A stretch of 64,000 nucleotides of DNA from positions 36,915,581 through 36,979,580 of the forward strand of contig NC_091311.1 of assembly GCF_038502225.1 (NCBI RefSeq), given 5' to 3'. The position numbers and the translations under genes were made by a program. Below, piece after piece: positions 11,036-21,862 of this stretch. How positions within the stretch are numbered: the first letter of the stretch is position 1; each line of letters starts with the position of its first letter. Under the pieces are notes generated by a model, which worked only from the letters and a program-made list of their open reading frames with translations, was not told where the DNA came from and ran no database searches. This stretch comes from Cherax quadricarinatus. Lineage: Eukaryota; Arthropoda; Malacostraca; Decapoda; Parastacidae.

Positions 11036-13845
11036 TTACCAAAAGTACACCTGACATAGATGAAATAAAATGACAGTTTTAGCAGTAAAGATCGAGAACC
11101 AAAACCTAGTCATTGTGGTAGTCTATAAGCCTCCGTTTGCAACATCCCAGCAATTCTAGGAACAGCTGTTAAAAATTGACCACTGTCTGGAAAATCTGCT
11201 GGCTCCTGCCCCCAACATCTTGCTCCTGGGGGATTTCAACTTGAGGCACCTAAAATGGAGGAATATAGCAAATAATGTTGTTACAGTGATAACATCACGA
11301 GGCAGCTCTGATGAGAACTCACACATACACGACCTTTTAAATCTCTGCACAAAATTCAACGTAAACCAGCAAATAATAGAGCCTACTAGACTGGAGAATA
11401 CACTAGACCTCATCTACACTAACAATGATGATCTGATACGAAATGCCACCATATCAAAAACAATATACTCAGATCACAACATAATCTAGGTTCAGACATG
11501 TATGCGCAGAGCCCCAGACCGACAAAATGAGATTAGTCACGAGGGAGCCTTCACCAAATTCAACTTCAATAACAAGAACATAAAGTGAGACCTAGTAAAC
11601 CAAGTCCTAAACGATATAAGCTGGGAAGATAGACTAAGCAACACAGACCCCAACTTATGCCTAGAACAGATTAACTCGGTGGCACTCGATGTATGCTCAA
11701 GGCTTATTCCTTTAAGAAAAAGGAGGAGTAGATGTAAAATAGAAAGAGATAGGCGCTCCCTTTACAGGCGATGGAAAAGAATAACAGAGCAGCTAAAAGA
11801 GGCCAATACATATATCTGAAATGCAGAGGGAGTCACTGGTCAGAGAAATAGCAAACATCGAACTTAAGCTAAAGGAATCTTATGGAAGTCAGGAATCGCG
11901 GGAAGAACTAAAAACCATAAATGAAATCGAAAGAAACCCAAAGTATTTCTTTTCTTATGCCAAATCAAAGTCGAGAACAACATCCAGTATTGGGCCCCTA
12001 CTTAAACAAGATCTGTCCTACATAGATGACAGCAAGGAAATGAGTGAGCTACTCAAGTCCCAACATGACTCAGCTTTTAGCAAGCCGCTAACCAGACTGA
12101 GAGTTGAAGATCAAAATGAATTTTTTATGAGAGAGCCATGGAATTTGGTTAACACAAGCCTATCTGATATTATCCTGATGCCAAATGACTTCGAACAGGT
12201 GATAAATGACATGCCCATGCACTCTGCCCCAGGGCCAGACTCATGGAACTCCGTGTTCATCAAGAACTGCAAGAAGCCCCTATCACGAGCTTTTACCATC
12301 CTATGGAGAGGGAGCATGGACACGGGGGCCGTCCCACAGTTACTAAAAACAACAGACATAGCCCCACTCCACAAAGGGGGCAGTAAAGAAATAGCAAAGA
12401 ACTACAGACAGATAGCACTAACATCCCATATCATAAAAATCTTTGAAAGGGTCCTAAGAAGCAAGATCGCCAACCATCTAGATACCCATCAATTACACAA
12501 CCCAGGGCAACATGGGTTTCGAGCAGGTCGCTCCTGTCTGTCTCAACTACTGGATCACTACAACAAGGCCCTAGATGCACTAGAAGACAAAAAGAATGCA
12601 GATATAATATATACAGACTTTGCAAAAGCCTTTGACAAGTGTGACAATGGCGTAAAAGCACACAAAATGCGTGCTAAAGGAATAACAGGAAAAGTTGGTA
12701 GATGGATCTATAATTTCCTCACAAACAAAACACAAAGAGTAGTAGTCAACAGAGTAAAGTCTGAGGCAGCTACGGTGAAAAGCTCTGTTCCACAAGGCAC
12801 AGTACTCGCTCCCATCTTGTTTCTCATCCTCATATCTGACATAGACAAGGATGTCAGCCACAGCACCGTGTCTTCCTTTGCAGATGACACCTGAATCTGC
12901 ATGACAGTGTCTTCCATTGCAGATACTGCAAGGCTCCAGGCGGACATCAACCAAATCTTTCAGTGGGCTGCAGAAAACAATATGAAGTTCAACGATGAGA
13001 AATTTCAATTACTCTGATATGGTAAAAATGAGGAAATTAAAACTTCATCAGAGTACAAAACAAATTCCTTCCACAAAATAGAGCGAAAAACCAACGTCAA
13101 AGACCTGGGAGTGATCATGTTGGAGGATCTCACCTTCAAGGACTATAACATTGTATCAATCGCATCTGCTAGAAAAATGACAGGATGGATAATGAGAACC
13201 TTCAAAACTAGGGATGCCAAGCCCATGATGACACTCCTCAGGTCACTTGTTCTGTCTAGGCTGGAATATTGCTGCACACTAACCACCTTTCAAGGCAGGT
13301 GAAATTGCTGACCTAGAAAATATACAGAGAACCTTCATGGCATGCATAACAGAGATAAAACACCTCAATTACTGGGAGCGCTTGAAGTTCCTGAACCTGT
13401 ACTCCCTGGAATGCAGGCAGGAGAGATACATGATTTTATACACCTGGAAAATCCTAGAGGGACTAGTACCGAACTTGCACACGAAAATCACTTACAACAA
13501 AAGCAAAAGACTCGGCAGATGATGCAACATCCCCCCAATGAAAAGCAGGGGTGTCACTAGCACGTTAAGAGACAATACAATAAGTGTCAGGGGCCCGAGG
13601 CTGTTCAACTGCCTCCCAGCATACATAAGGGGGATTACCAATAGACCCCTGGCTGTTTTCAAGCAGGCACTGGACAAGCACCTAAAGTCAGTAGCTGACC
13701 AGCCAGGCTGTGGCTCGTACATTGGATTGTGTGCAGCCAGCAGTAACAGCCTGGTTGATCAGGCTCTGATCCACCAGGAGGCCTGGTGGATCAGACTGGG
13801 CCACATGGGTGTTGGCCCCCAGAACTCTCTCCAGGTAAACAGCCC
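11036..13845 (+). pseudogene. LINE-D, endonuclease-RT copy with 3' UTR
   Basis: The most complete LINE-D here. Endonuclease half: VIVVVYKPP (about 11110), NILLLGDFNLRHLKW with the GDFN motif (11214-11258), LDLIYTNND and YSDHNII with SDH (11486). RT half from an ATG at 11821: APGPDSWNSVFIKNCKK, YRQIALTSHIIKIFERVL, GQHGFRAGRSCLSQLL, IIYTDFAKAFDKCD (motif A), SSVPQGTVLAPILFLI (motif B region) and SSFADDT (motif C). TGA follows immediately at 12892-12894. The C-terminal module and 3' UTR run to about 13845 with more breaks. Clade is CR1/L2-like by motif order. Confidence 0.9.
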
Positions 13846-14245
13846 CCTGGGTTCTAGTGACCATGCAGTACTGAATTTCCAATAACTTGTGGAACCAAAT
13901 ATTGAGGGAAGAATGGCAGGTGCAGAACCTGAAGATCCAGATTTTGGAAGAGATAACAACAAAGGGATGAAGGAATTCTTGAGAACAGCTGGAAAGTACT
14001 GAAAGGCAGAGAACTTCATACTCAGAAGATGAATTGGCATAAACAAAGAGAGCCCTTGGTTCAACCAAAGATGCAAAGAAGAAAAACAAAAAGCACAAGA
14101 GCATGGAAAAAACTATAGAAAACAAAGGACAAGTGAGAATAGATGTGAGCAGATGAACTACAATCAACTGTGCATAGGTGAGGAAAGAGAGAGACTGAGC
14201 AACATTTTGAGAATGACACAGAAGCAAACAAAGGGGAATTTATGA
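13846..14245 (+). mobile_element. CR1-B endonuclease end and linker
   Basis: Begins PLGSSDHAVLNFQ (SDH motif, compare 935 in the first CR1-B), then the basic linker with ENFILRR and CKEEKQKAQEHGKNYRKQRTSENR. It joins LINE-D's 3' UTR on the left and an RTE-R fragment on the right. Confidence 0.7.
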
Positions 14246-14411
14246 GAGTATAATTGTACCAATACTTTTATGTGAGTGTGAAGCTTGGATGCTGAACATT
14301 GCAGTGAGGATGTTGGAAGCAGTGACACTGTCATGTCTGAGGGCAGTATGTGGTGTAAATATTATGCAGAGAATTCATAATTTGGAGATTAGAAGGAGGT
14401 GCAAGATTAGA
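14246..14411 (+). mobile_element. RTE-R C-terminal fragment, sense
   Basis: VPILLCECEAWMLNI followed by LSCLRAVCGVNIMQRIHNLEIRRRC matches the RTE-R C-terminus seen antisense at 5800, 29760 and 54230. Here it lies on the plus strand and is cut off at about 14411. Confidence 0.75.
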
Positions 14412-15882
14412 GTAAGTCCAGATCCTTAAATCAAGTCCTTCACTGGCATCAGGCACCTCCTCAAGGGTTTCTGTGATTTTAATAATAATGTTTCGCTTTT
14501 AGCTTTTTAAGTTTTCCCTTGATCATAGTTAGGGGCTCCTGAATCAAGAAATTGGAGCTGCCAACCTATTCCTTGGATCAAACCTGATTACCTCCCATTT
14601 CCTTAGCAGTATATGGCCCCTTAAGATCATATATGTATTCATTGGTTTAAGCAACCAATAACAGGTTTGTGTTTTGCCTTATAGAGGATGGATATTATTA
14701 TAGTAAACTCTCTTATAAGGTGACACCCCATAGTGTGATTTTATCTAAACATGACTGAAAGGCTTGAAAAAGTCTCTATAGTATCCACTGTAAGCATAAA
14801 AGCATTAAATTACATGCAAAATTTTGGTAGTCTACATTGTGGGAAATATTAAATTTTGTGCAGGAGTCATGCAGTGTTTGGGTGAGGCACTTAAGTTCAA
14901 TCCAAGGAAGTGGAAGGCAAGCCCAATTCAGTAGATTAAAAGCCCCTCATTGGCATCTGACCCATCGGAGGAGCCTGTAAGAGTAAAATAAAGACATATA
15001 TGAAGGAGGAGCAAAGATTATGACTACTTACCATTCTCATTAATTCTACAGGGAATCAAGTCATGAAGGCCATCAGAACAAGCAAGTAATGGAGACTATG
15101 GGCAGCTCTGCAATCCCACACCAAATAATGTTAAATTCTGCATAGAGGTTTTCAACCAGGTAAGACTGAAAAGCTTTCCAGACATAAACACAATTTTGTG
15201 ATAATCAGTAACAATGAGCCCATTAGTAATAAACCTTTAATGTAATGGACTTCCATATATGAAACAAAATCTGTTGTCAATCAATTTAGAAGCAACAGAT
15301 AATGTCCCTTGGTTAAAGAACTGTATGTTAAAGTTGCCCTCATGGCAAAACAATCTCTTCTCTATCCACCACAATGGTCATTACCAGCCACCCATTCCCT
15401 TTCCTTCCCTGTGCGTCCATTATATTGAGGGCTTACTGTAGTTGAAGGAGCAGAGTAATATGTTGTATCTGGTCCCCAGTAGTTTGTTTTGGGTAATATA
15501 AGAGTTGAGTGAAGAGGGAGGAGAGCTCATCTGTCAGCCCTCAGGAATAGTTAGACAAAATCTTAAGTATGTAAATTAATTCTACTATGAGACAGCTTTT
15601 AGGAAGATGATGCAAGTTGTATACAATATACTGTAATCAAAATGAAGGCTGAAGAATTAACAATTTAACAAGTTGTAATGAATTCTAAAAAGACTGCAAG
15701 AAAGCAGGAATGACAAGGGGATAGTGAAATAGTATTATATTTTAATTCATTTCAGTGAGAAAACTTAAAGCCAAGTGATGAGGCTGAACCCAGTGCCAGA
15801 TTACCCAAAACAGATTAAGTGCATACTTAGGGCACCAGTAAAAAATAAGACTTTTTTTTTTAAAGAAACTACAATAACAAAG
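14412..15882. other. Long stretch without recognisable genes
   Basis: No frame longer than about 60 codons and no transposon protein. Two short stretches (about 14425-14590 and 14885-15000) share phrases with the SINE-like repeat at 33850-33920 (for example CCCCTCATTGGCATC against CCCCTCGCCAGCATC) and may be decayed copies. The rest shows nothing I can name. Confidence 0.5.
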
Positions 15883-15944
15883 GCTGGGCCTGCTTTACAG
15901 TGCTTTGCTTTATGGCATTTCACTAATGCAGTGGTTTTAAATTA
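15883..15944 (+). mobile_element. G-family terminal fragment
   Basis: GGGCCTGCTTTACAG through a second TTTATGGC and CACTAATG to TTTTAAATTA follows the left end of the G element at 55270-55335. Only the terminal 60 bp remain before a Tig end starts. Confidence 0.6.
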
Positions 15945-16123
15945 CAGTGGAACCTCTACTTGCAAATGCATCCATGTGCGAGGTTTTCCAAATATGAGCA
16001 GTTGATCAGTCAATTTTTTGTTTCCATACTCAAGCAAAATTTCCATAAGCGAGCGGGCCTCAAGGGAGGTTCCTCGATGCTGGTGAGGGGCTCTTGCTCT
16101 TGATGTAGGGAATTGGATCTCAT
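15945..16123 (+). mobile_element. Tig-like left end, truncated
   Basis: Starts CAGTGGAACCTCTACTTGC after TA and continues with the subterminal GAGCGGGCC phrase seen in related MITEs. No matching right end follows; TTAA-family sequence begins at about 16124. Confidence 0.55.
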
Positions 16124-16448
16124 TTGTTGTTGGACTATCTTAATGAAACTTGGGCAATGTATGATGGAAAGATGCTTCTAAACGTACACCAAAAATGAAA
16201 GAAATCAGACCATATATAACGGAGTTCACTTCTCAGCATATAGCCTCCCCTTAGTGGGTTGTATTCTCGTTCTTTTGGTCTCACTTGATAGAAAGGAAAA
16301 TATATTACAGAAATACATGTGATTTTGATTGGTTTCAATATGAAAAGTACCTTGAAATTGAGCTCAAAGTAGCAGAAATGTTCAATTCTTTGGCGAAGTT
16401 CAAGAGTAAACAAATGACATCACTCTCCATTCCAATATGCAATCATGA
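16124..16448 (+). mobile_element. TTAA-family fragment, host of a nested stack
   Basis: Shares with other family members the phrase TTGATAGAAAGGAAAATATA, then GATTTTGATTGG and GAGCTCAAAGTAGCAGAAATG. The family order continues at 17102-17119 and again at 20437-20527, so one element was split by a LINE-D end, a Tig element and the LTR retrotransposon. Its TTAA termini are not visible. Confidence 0.7.
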
Positions 16449-17101
16449 ATGGGTTTACCTGGAGTTTACCTGGAGAGAGTTTCGGGGGTCAACGCCCCCG
16501 CGGCCCGGTCTGTGACCAGGCCTCCTGGTGGATCAGCGCCTGATCAACCAGGCTGTTGCTGCTGGCTGCACGCAAACCAACGTACGAGCCACAGCCCGGC
16601 TGATCAGGAACTGACTTTAGGTGCTTGTCCAGTGCCAGCTTGAAGACTGCCAGGGGTCTGTTGGTAATCCCCCTTATGTGTGCTGGGAGGCAGTTGAACA
16701 GTCTCGGGCCCCTGACACTTATTGTATGGTCTCTTAACGTGCTAGTGACACCCCTGCTTTTCATTGGGGGGATGGTGCATCGTCTGCCAAGTCTTTTGCT
16801 TTCGTAATGAGTGATTTTCGTGTGCAAGTTTGGTACTAGTCCCTCTAGGATTTTCCAGGTGTATATAATCATGTATCTCTCCCTCCTGCGTTCCAGGGAA
16901 TACAGGTTTAGAAACCTCAAGCGCTCCCAGTAATTGAGGTGTTTTATCTCCGTTATGCGCGCCGTGAAAGTTCTCTGTACATTTTCTAGGTCGGCAATTT
17001 CACCTGCCTTGAAAGGTGCTGTTAGAGTGCAGCAATATTCCAGCCTAGATAGAACAAGTGACCTGAAGAGTGTCATCATGGGCTTGGCCTCCCTAGTTTT
17101 G
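16449..17101 (-). mobile_element. LINE-D C-terminus and 3' UTR, antisense
   Basis: The minus strand encodes KTREAKPMMTLFRSLVLSRL, then YWERLRFLNLYSLERRRERY, GLVPNLHTKI, RRCTIPPMKSRGVTSTLRDH and LFNCLPAHIRGI: the conserved LINE-D C-terminal module, open for about 200 codons. The 3' end carries a short tandem tail (CTCCAGGTAAA repeated). This LINE end is, from memory, among the commonest repeats in crayfish assemblies. Confidence 0.9.
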
Positions 17102-17377
17102 ACATTATTTATACAATTACAGTGGACCAAATCAAATTTATCGTTAGTCAATTTAATTTTCCCCATAAGAAATAATGGAAATTCAATTAATCCGTTGCAG
17201 ACACCCAAAAGTATGAAAAAAAAAAAATCACATGAAATATACATTTTCCTACATAGAAAAAGAAGGATACATGCACAGTAAATACTGTACTGTACTAAAT
17301 GAAGAATAAATGACACTTACCTTTATTGAAGATGTAGTGATGAGTGATGAGATGGGAGGAGGGGAGATGGAGATGTA

Positions 17378-17692
17378 TTAATTTTTGGAAAGGGAATCCC
17401 CTTCCATAAGGACTTTAGGTACCAAGTCCTTTTCTGAGGTTACTTCCCTTCTTTGTTTTTTAATGCCACTGGGAACAACTTGAGAGTCGCTGGACCTCTG
17501 TCGCACCAAAAATCTGTCCATTGAGCTCTTCCAGAACAGGCCTGTTTCGTCACAGTTGAACACTTGTTGGGGTTGAAATTTTTCAGCTTTGCCATGCCTT
17601 ATCACACTGTGTATGCCACTAGGATTCTTAAATATCTCAAACCAACCTTTGCTGGCCTTAAATTCACCAATATGAGCACTAGTTCCAGGCAT
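17378..17692 (-). pseudogene. Tigger transposase remnant with internal deletion
   Basis: 104 codons on the minus strand fuse an upstream segment (SAHIGEFKASKGWFEIF, then VFNCDETGLFWK with the first catalytic Asp) directly to the C-terminal tail (SSMDRFLVRQRSSDSQ to EVTSEKDLVPKVLMEGDSL). About 350 residues of the DDE domain, compared with the copy at 62562, are missing. It cannot be a working transposase. Confidence 0.85.
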
Positions 17693-17699
17693 TTTTTCC

Positions 17700-17864
17700 T
17701 GTTCACCTGGGTGTTAGTCGACTGGTGTGGGTCGCATCCTGGGGGACAAGATTAAGGACCAATTGGAAATAAGTTAGACAGTCCTCCATGACTCATTGAC
17801 TTTCTTGGGTTATCCTGGGTGGCTAACCCTCTGGGGTTAATTGTTTCTCAGTAATTGTTTCTTG
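17700..17864 (+). repeat. SINE fragment
   Basis: CACCTGGGTGTTAGTCGACT, then GGTGTGGGTCGCATCCTGGG, matches the middle of the SINE at 45286-45580. Only the middle part is present, inside the Tig element. Confidence 0.7.
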
Positions 17865-17868
17865 TTAA

Positions 17869-20014
17869 CCCTTTGAGGGTCGACAGGCCCTCTCCGAAAC
17901 TCGTTCTCAGGGTCGGCCAAATTTAACCCTTTCAGGGTCCGTCCCGTAGATCTACGGCTTTACGGTGAGTGTCCAAACCGTAGATCTACGCCATGAGCTC
18001 AGCTCACTCTGATAAACTGTGAGTGGTACATTTGGGCCTAGATATGAGAGAATACATCTATGTGGTACGTGTGCACCACATAAAACAGATCCTGCAGCAC
18101 ACTGTGTATAATGAGAGAAAAAACTGAAATCATGATTTTTCGATTAAAACAGCAACTTTGCAGTGTTTTTTCGTATGTTTTTTATAGTTGTATTTGCGAT
18201 TTCTTGGTCTCATTTGATAGAATGGAAGACATATTACAGAAATAGAGATGATTTTGATTGGTTTTAGCACTGGAAATGGTTTGAAACTGAGCTCAAAGTA
18301 GCGGAAATGTTAAATTTTTCCCGATATTCAAGAGTAAACAAACGACCTCACACATCTAATACACGTCAGCTGGTGGGTCTAATATACATTCACAAATATG
18401 GTGATGATATTTATACAATTATTACAGTATTGCATAACAGTAAATCTTCTATTTTTTGGTGTGAATAAAAATTCATTATGTGAATAAAAAATCAAAATGG
18501 AATTTATTTGTAAAGCCTCAAAACATAACTAATGAACAGAGGAAATGTTAGTTTAGTGCCAGGAATGCCTACATTGTTTATTCTGGACCCTATTTTGAAA
18601 TTGGAATATTTTGAACTTTGTGTTAAATTGGCCAAATTAACAATTTCCGATCACTTTATTTTGTAGTTGAAACAGTTGACTTGGCGATTTCTTGTGCTCA
18701 ATCGATAGAATAGAAGTAATACTAGTGAAATAGCTAAGAATTTGGTTGATTGGAATAATGTAATTGGCCTAAAATGGGAGTCAAAGTCGGCAAAATCGCA
18801 GATTCGTAAATATCGCTGACACATCAAAATTCGCGAGAGCATAATTTCGTCAATTTTCCACCAAATTTCGTACTTTTTGTTTTATTACCTTCACAAAAAG
18901 ATTCTCTACGATTTCATAAGAAAAAATAAATTTTTTTTTTGAAAATTCTTGGACACTGGTGCATGACTCCAGATTTGGGCCTTGGACCCTGAAAGGGTTA
19001 AAAAAAAAAAAATTATTTTCTCTTCTGAAAAGATAGAGAATCTTTTCCCGATCATAAAGACACCAAAAGTTTGAAATTTGATAGAAAACTTACGGAATTA
19101 TGCTCTTGCAAAGTTAGCGGTCTCGGCGATGTTTACGTATCGGCGATTTTGCCCACTTTGAGCCCCATTTTCGGCCAATTTCACTGTACTAGTCGACAAA
19201 AAACATGAATATTTCACTAGAACTCCATTTTTTCTATCGAATGGGTGCAAGAAACCACCCATTTATGAAATTCAACTATCCAGTACAGTGGTCAGAATTT
19301 AGCAATTTTGCCAATTTCACATAAATTTCAAAAGATGCCAATTTCCGAATAGGGTCCAGAATAAACAAGAAAGACATTCCTGGCACTAAAATGACATTTC
19401 CTCTAGTCATTAGTCACGTCTCAAGGCCCCTCTTATATTCTTTTGCTTTCCACTTTGAATTTTTATTCTCACAAAAAATATAAGATTTACTGTTATGCAG
19501 ACTACTGCATTAGTGTAAAAAATGGTATAAATATTATTGGTGCACTTGTGAAAGAATATTAGACTCACCAGTTGACGTGTATTGCATGCTTGGCACGATT
19601 TGTTTACTTTTGAAGTTTGGTAAAAATTGAACATTTCTGCTACTCTGAGCTTAATTTCAAGGCACCATTCATTGTTAAACCAGTCAAAATCATCTCAATT
19701 TCTGTAATATGTCTTCCATTCTATAAAATGAGACCAAGAAAACTAGAATACAACAATAAATACCATACGAAAATACACTGCAAATTCGCTGATTTATTCC
19801 AAAAAAATGGTCAAAGTTTTTTTTTTCTCATTATGCACTGTGTGCTGCAGGATTTTTTTTAGACTGTGCACACTGACCACATAGACCCATTCTTTCATAT
19901 GAAGGCCTACCAGCTTTCTCCCACTAGATTTGAGGCCGCTAGAATTTATGCGTACTAGTACGTCAAAAACCCCTACGCGTAAGATGTACTAGTACGACCA
20001 AAACCCTCAAAGGG
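17869..20014 (-). mobile_element. TTAA element (outer) containing a second one
   Basis: Flanked by TTAA (17865-17868, 20015-20018), with inverted ends CCCTTTGAGGGTCG and ACCCTCAAAGGG. Subtracting the inner element and one TTAA leaves 1071 bp, the family length. Read in the reverse direction it begins with two GTACTAGTAC palindromes (19986-19995 and 19952-19961). It has no coding capacity and is presumably mobilised in trans by a piggyBac-type transposase. Confidence 0.85.
17927..18997 (+). mobile_element. TTAA element (inner, 1071 bp)
   Basis: Flanked by TTAA (17923-17926, 18998-19001); ends CCCTTTCAGGGTCC and GGACCCTGAAAGGG. It carries GTAGATCTAC twice (17946-17955 and 17980-17989). It sits inside another member of the same family, close to that member's A-rich region. 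No coding frame. The body contains two related segments about 490 bp apart (18197 and 18687). Confidence 0.9.
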
Positions 20015-20436
20015 TTAAGCCACACCAACAACACTCTCTCCACATCTTCGAGTAGCACAGCTGACGGTGGTGCAGCAGCAGCTGACCGTGGTATGACAGT
20101 ATTTTGATAGTATTTCTCACGATTTTTACCACAGGGTTGGCACTAGAAGCTTTCTTTTGATCAATGGTGGCTTATTTAGCAGTTACAAGCACTAAAAACG
20201 ATGGAATAATACAAAATGTATTGAATGTATGCGTGGAACCATCTGCCCTGGCTTGTAAACAGTGGCACACTAGCTGACAGCAGGGCACCTGAGGCGCTCA
20301 GGCTGGACGGACAGGTTTGGGATGAATGTCGTTGGTTGAATTTTTCTTCGTTGGTCAGGGCAAAATTTTTACGCTCAAATGCTTCGTTAGGCGAATTTTT
20401 CATTAGACGATGCCTTCGTTAGTCGGGGGTCCACTG

Positions 20437-20527
20437 TATTACAATAATGCAGTAGTCTGCATAACAGTAAATCTATTTTTTTGTGTTAATAAAAATTGCA
20501 AATTATTTATATTGTAATGATAATAAT
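20437..20527 (+). mobile_element. TTAA-family fragment (continuation)
   Basis: TTACAATAATGCAGTAGTC, then TGCATAACAGTAAATC continues the element begun at 16124. It ends in a TAAT-rich stretch where the LTR element inserted. Confidence 0.75.
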
Positions 20528-21535
20528 TGTTATGGGGCTATAGGACCCAACATGTATTTATAAGTAACAGTTACTCTGGAATACCTAATTATATTGAATT
20601 GATGGGGACTTTGCTCTAAATGTCAGAAGGACTGATCAACCTTATGACTGAGAGGCAGCTGGGTCAAGCCTATTTTTCTCAATATAATAGGTTATACTAT
20701 AGACACATAAACACACAATTTAAATAAGTAGTTTATAAAGTTGTATTTCCTTTTGTAAAAGTAAAATTAAGGTGTGGTAGAATTGTGGTAACTGGAGAAT
20801 TGTGCTTGGCAAATAAGTAGTTTATAAAGTTGTATTTCCTTTTGTAAAAGTAAAATTAAGGTGTGGTAGAATTGTGGTAACTGGAGAATTGTGCTTGGCA
20901 AATAAGTAGTTTATAAAGTTGTATTTCCTTTTGTAAAAGTAAAATTAAGGTGTGGTAGAATTGTGGTAACTGGAGAATTGTGCTTGGCAACAGTCTTTTG
21001 TTTTGGTGGAAGGAGCTTAGCCTCTTTCTCTCTCTCCCTCGCACTGACTCGCTCTCTCTGTGGCTGACCTTCAACCTGGCAGGATCTCTGGGTCCTTCTT
21101 CTATCTTTTGGGGCATTATGTGTGCTCCAGAGGTGAGTTTTTATAATTTAAGTTGTGGCCACCATACCCAGGGTGACTAAAGTGTGTCAAAACACTGGTT
21201 AGCCAGAGTTATGTCAAGAGAGAAGGACAAAAGTTAATAAGGTACACCATGTGGGAGAACAGCTATGCAGTGTGTAGATCGTTGTTTTGAAAATGTGAGG
21301 CTGTAATTGTATATTCTGTACATATCTATTGAGAATACAGTTATATTTTTATAGTAGTAGTTTACATAACCTGTGAAGAGGGCTGGTGAAAGGGTATCAG
21401 AGACACTCAGGATGATCAGCCATGATGTAAGTATTACCCCTAGACAAATAAGACCATTAAGTAAAAGCTACCCCACACTAGAACATGTAGTGAGAACCTT
21501 ACTATCAAAGTAATAAGGGACAAACCAACGTAACA
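20528..21535 (+). repeat. 5' LTR
   Basis: 1008 bp, TG...CA ends, same length as the 3' LTR. Carries three 89-bp tandem units at 20722-20988. Expected to hold promoter and polyadenylation signals, though I cannot place them by eye. Confidence 0.95.
20722..20988 (+). repeat. 3 x 89-bp tandem repeat in LTR
   Basis: AAATAAGTAGTTTATAAAG starts at 20722, 20811 and 20900; units appear identical. The 3' LTR has the same three units. Tandem repeats in U3 are often transcriptional enhancers; that role is inference here. Confidence 0.9.
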
Positions 21536-21553
21536 TGGGGGCCTGTCCGGGAT
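21536..21553 (+). promoter_or_regulatory. tRNA primer-binding site
   Basis: TGGGGGCCTGTCCGGGAT directly abuts the 5' LTR. It begins with TGG, complementary to a tRNA CCA end, and differs by a two-base swap from the tRNA-Pro primer site I recall for several retroelements. tRNA-Pro priming is therefore likely. Confidence 0.8.
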
Positions 21554-21862
21554 AGTTATTTGACTGCTAAAATAACTCAAAACATTCTTTGAACTATATG
21601 TGCTGGTATGGGGTAATAACAGTTGCATGTTTCTGGTAGAAGATTTACCAAGGTGGGGTCAGTGGAAGTGGTGTTTTCATATATTAGTTTACAGGTTGTT
21701 TTTCTCCTAAGGTGGGAGAAAGGTTGAGTAACACATTTTTTGTTGTGGTTATGGTAAGTGCTATGTGCATAGTTACATTCAATTTGTGTTATTTTATGTG
21801 CCTGTGGGAACTTCGTCCACTGATACTGTAAGAGGGAAGCAAGTGTTTAAAGATAAAAAATT
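21554..21862 (+). other. Leader of the LTR element
   Basis: 309 bp between primer site and gag ATG. It probably carries packaging signals; I see no reading frame or defined structure. Confidence 0.6.

Larger units (their letters stand above)
17120..20436 (-). mobile_element. Tig element with internal deletion and nested TTAA elements
   Basis: Ends CAGTGGACC and GGGGGTCCACTG flanked by TA (17118-17119, 20437-20438). The flanks join into the TTAA-family sequence ...TATACAAT-TA-TTACA..., which confirms both ends. The transposase N-terminus lies at 20120-20170 (minus strand) and the rest at 17378-17692, separated by a SINE piece and a 2.1 kb pair of TTAA elements. Confidence 0.85.

Noticed and set aside
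16449..17101. 275-codon minus-strand frame as a host gene
   Set aside because: Its sequence is the LINE-D C-terminal module, also present at 13200-13800, 34300-35060 and 36900-37380.
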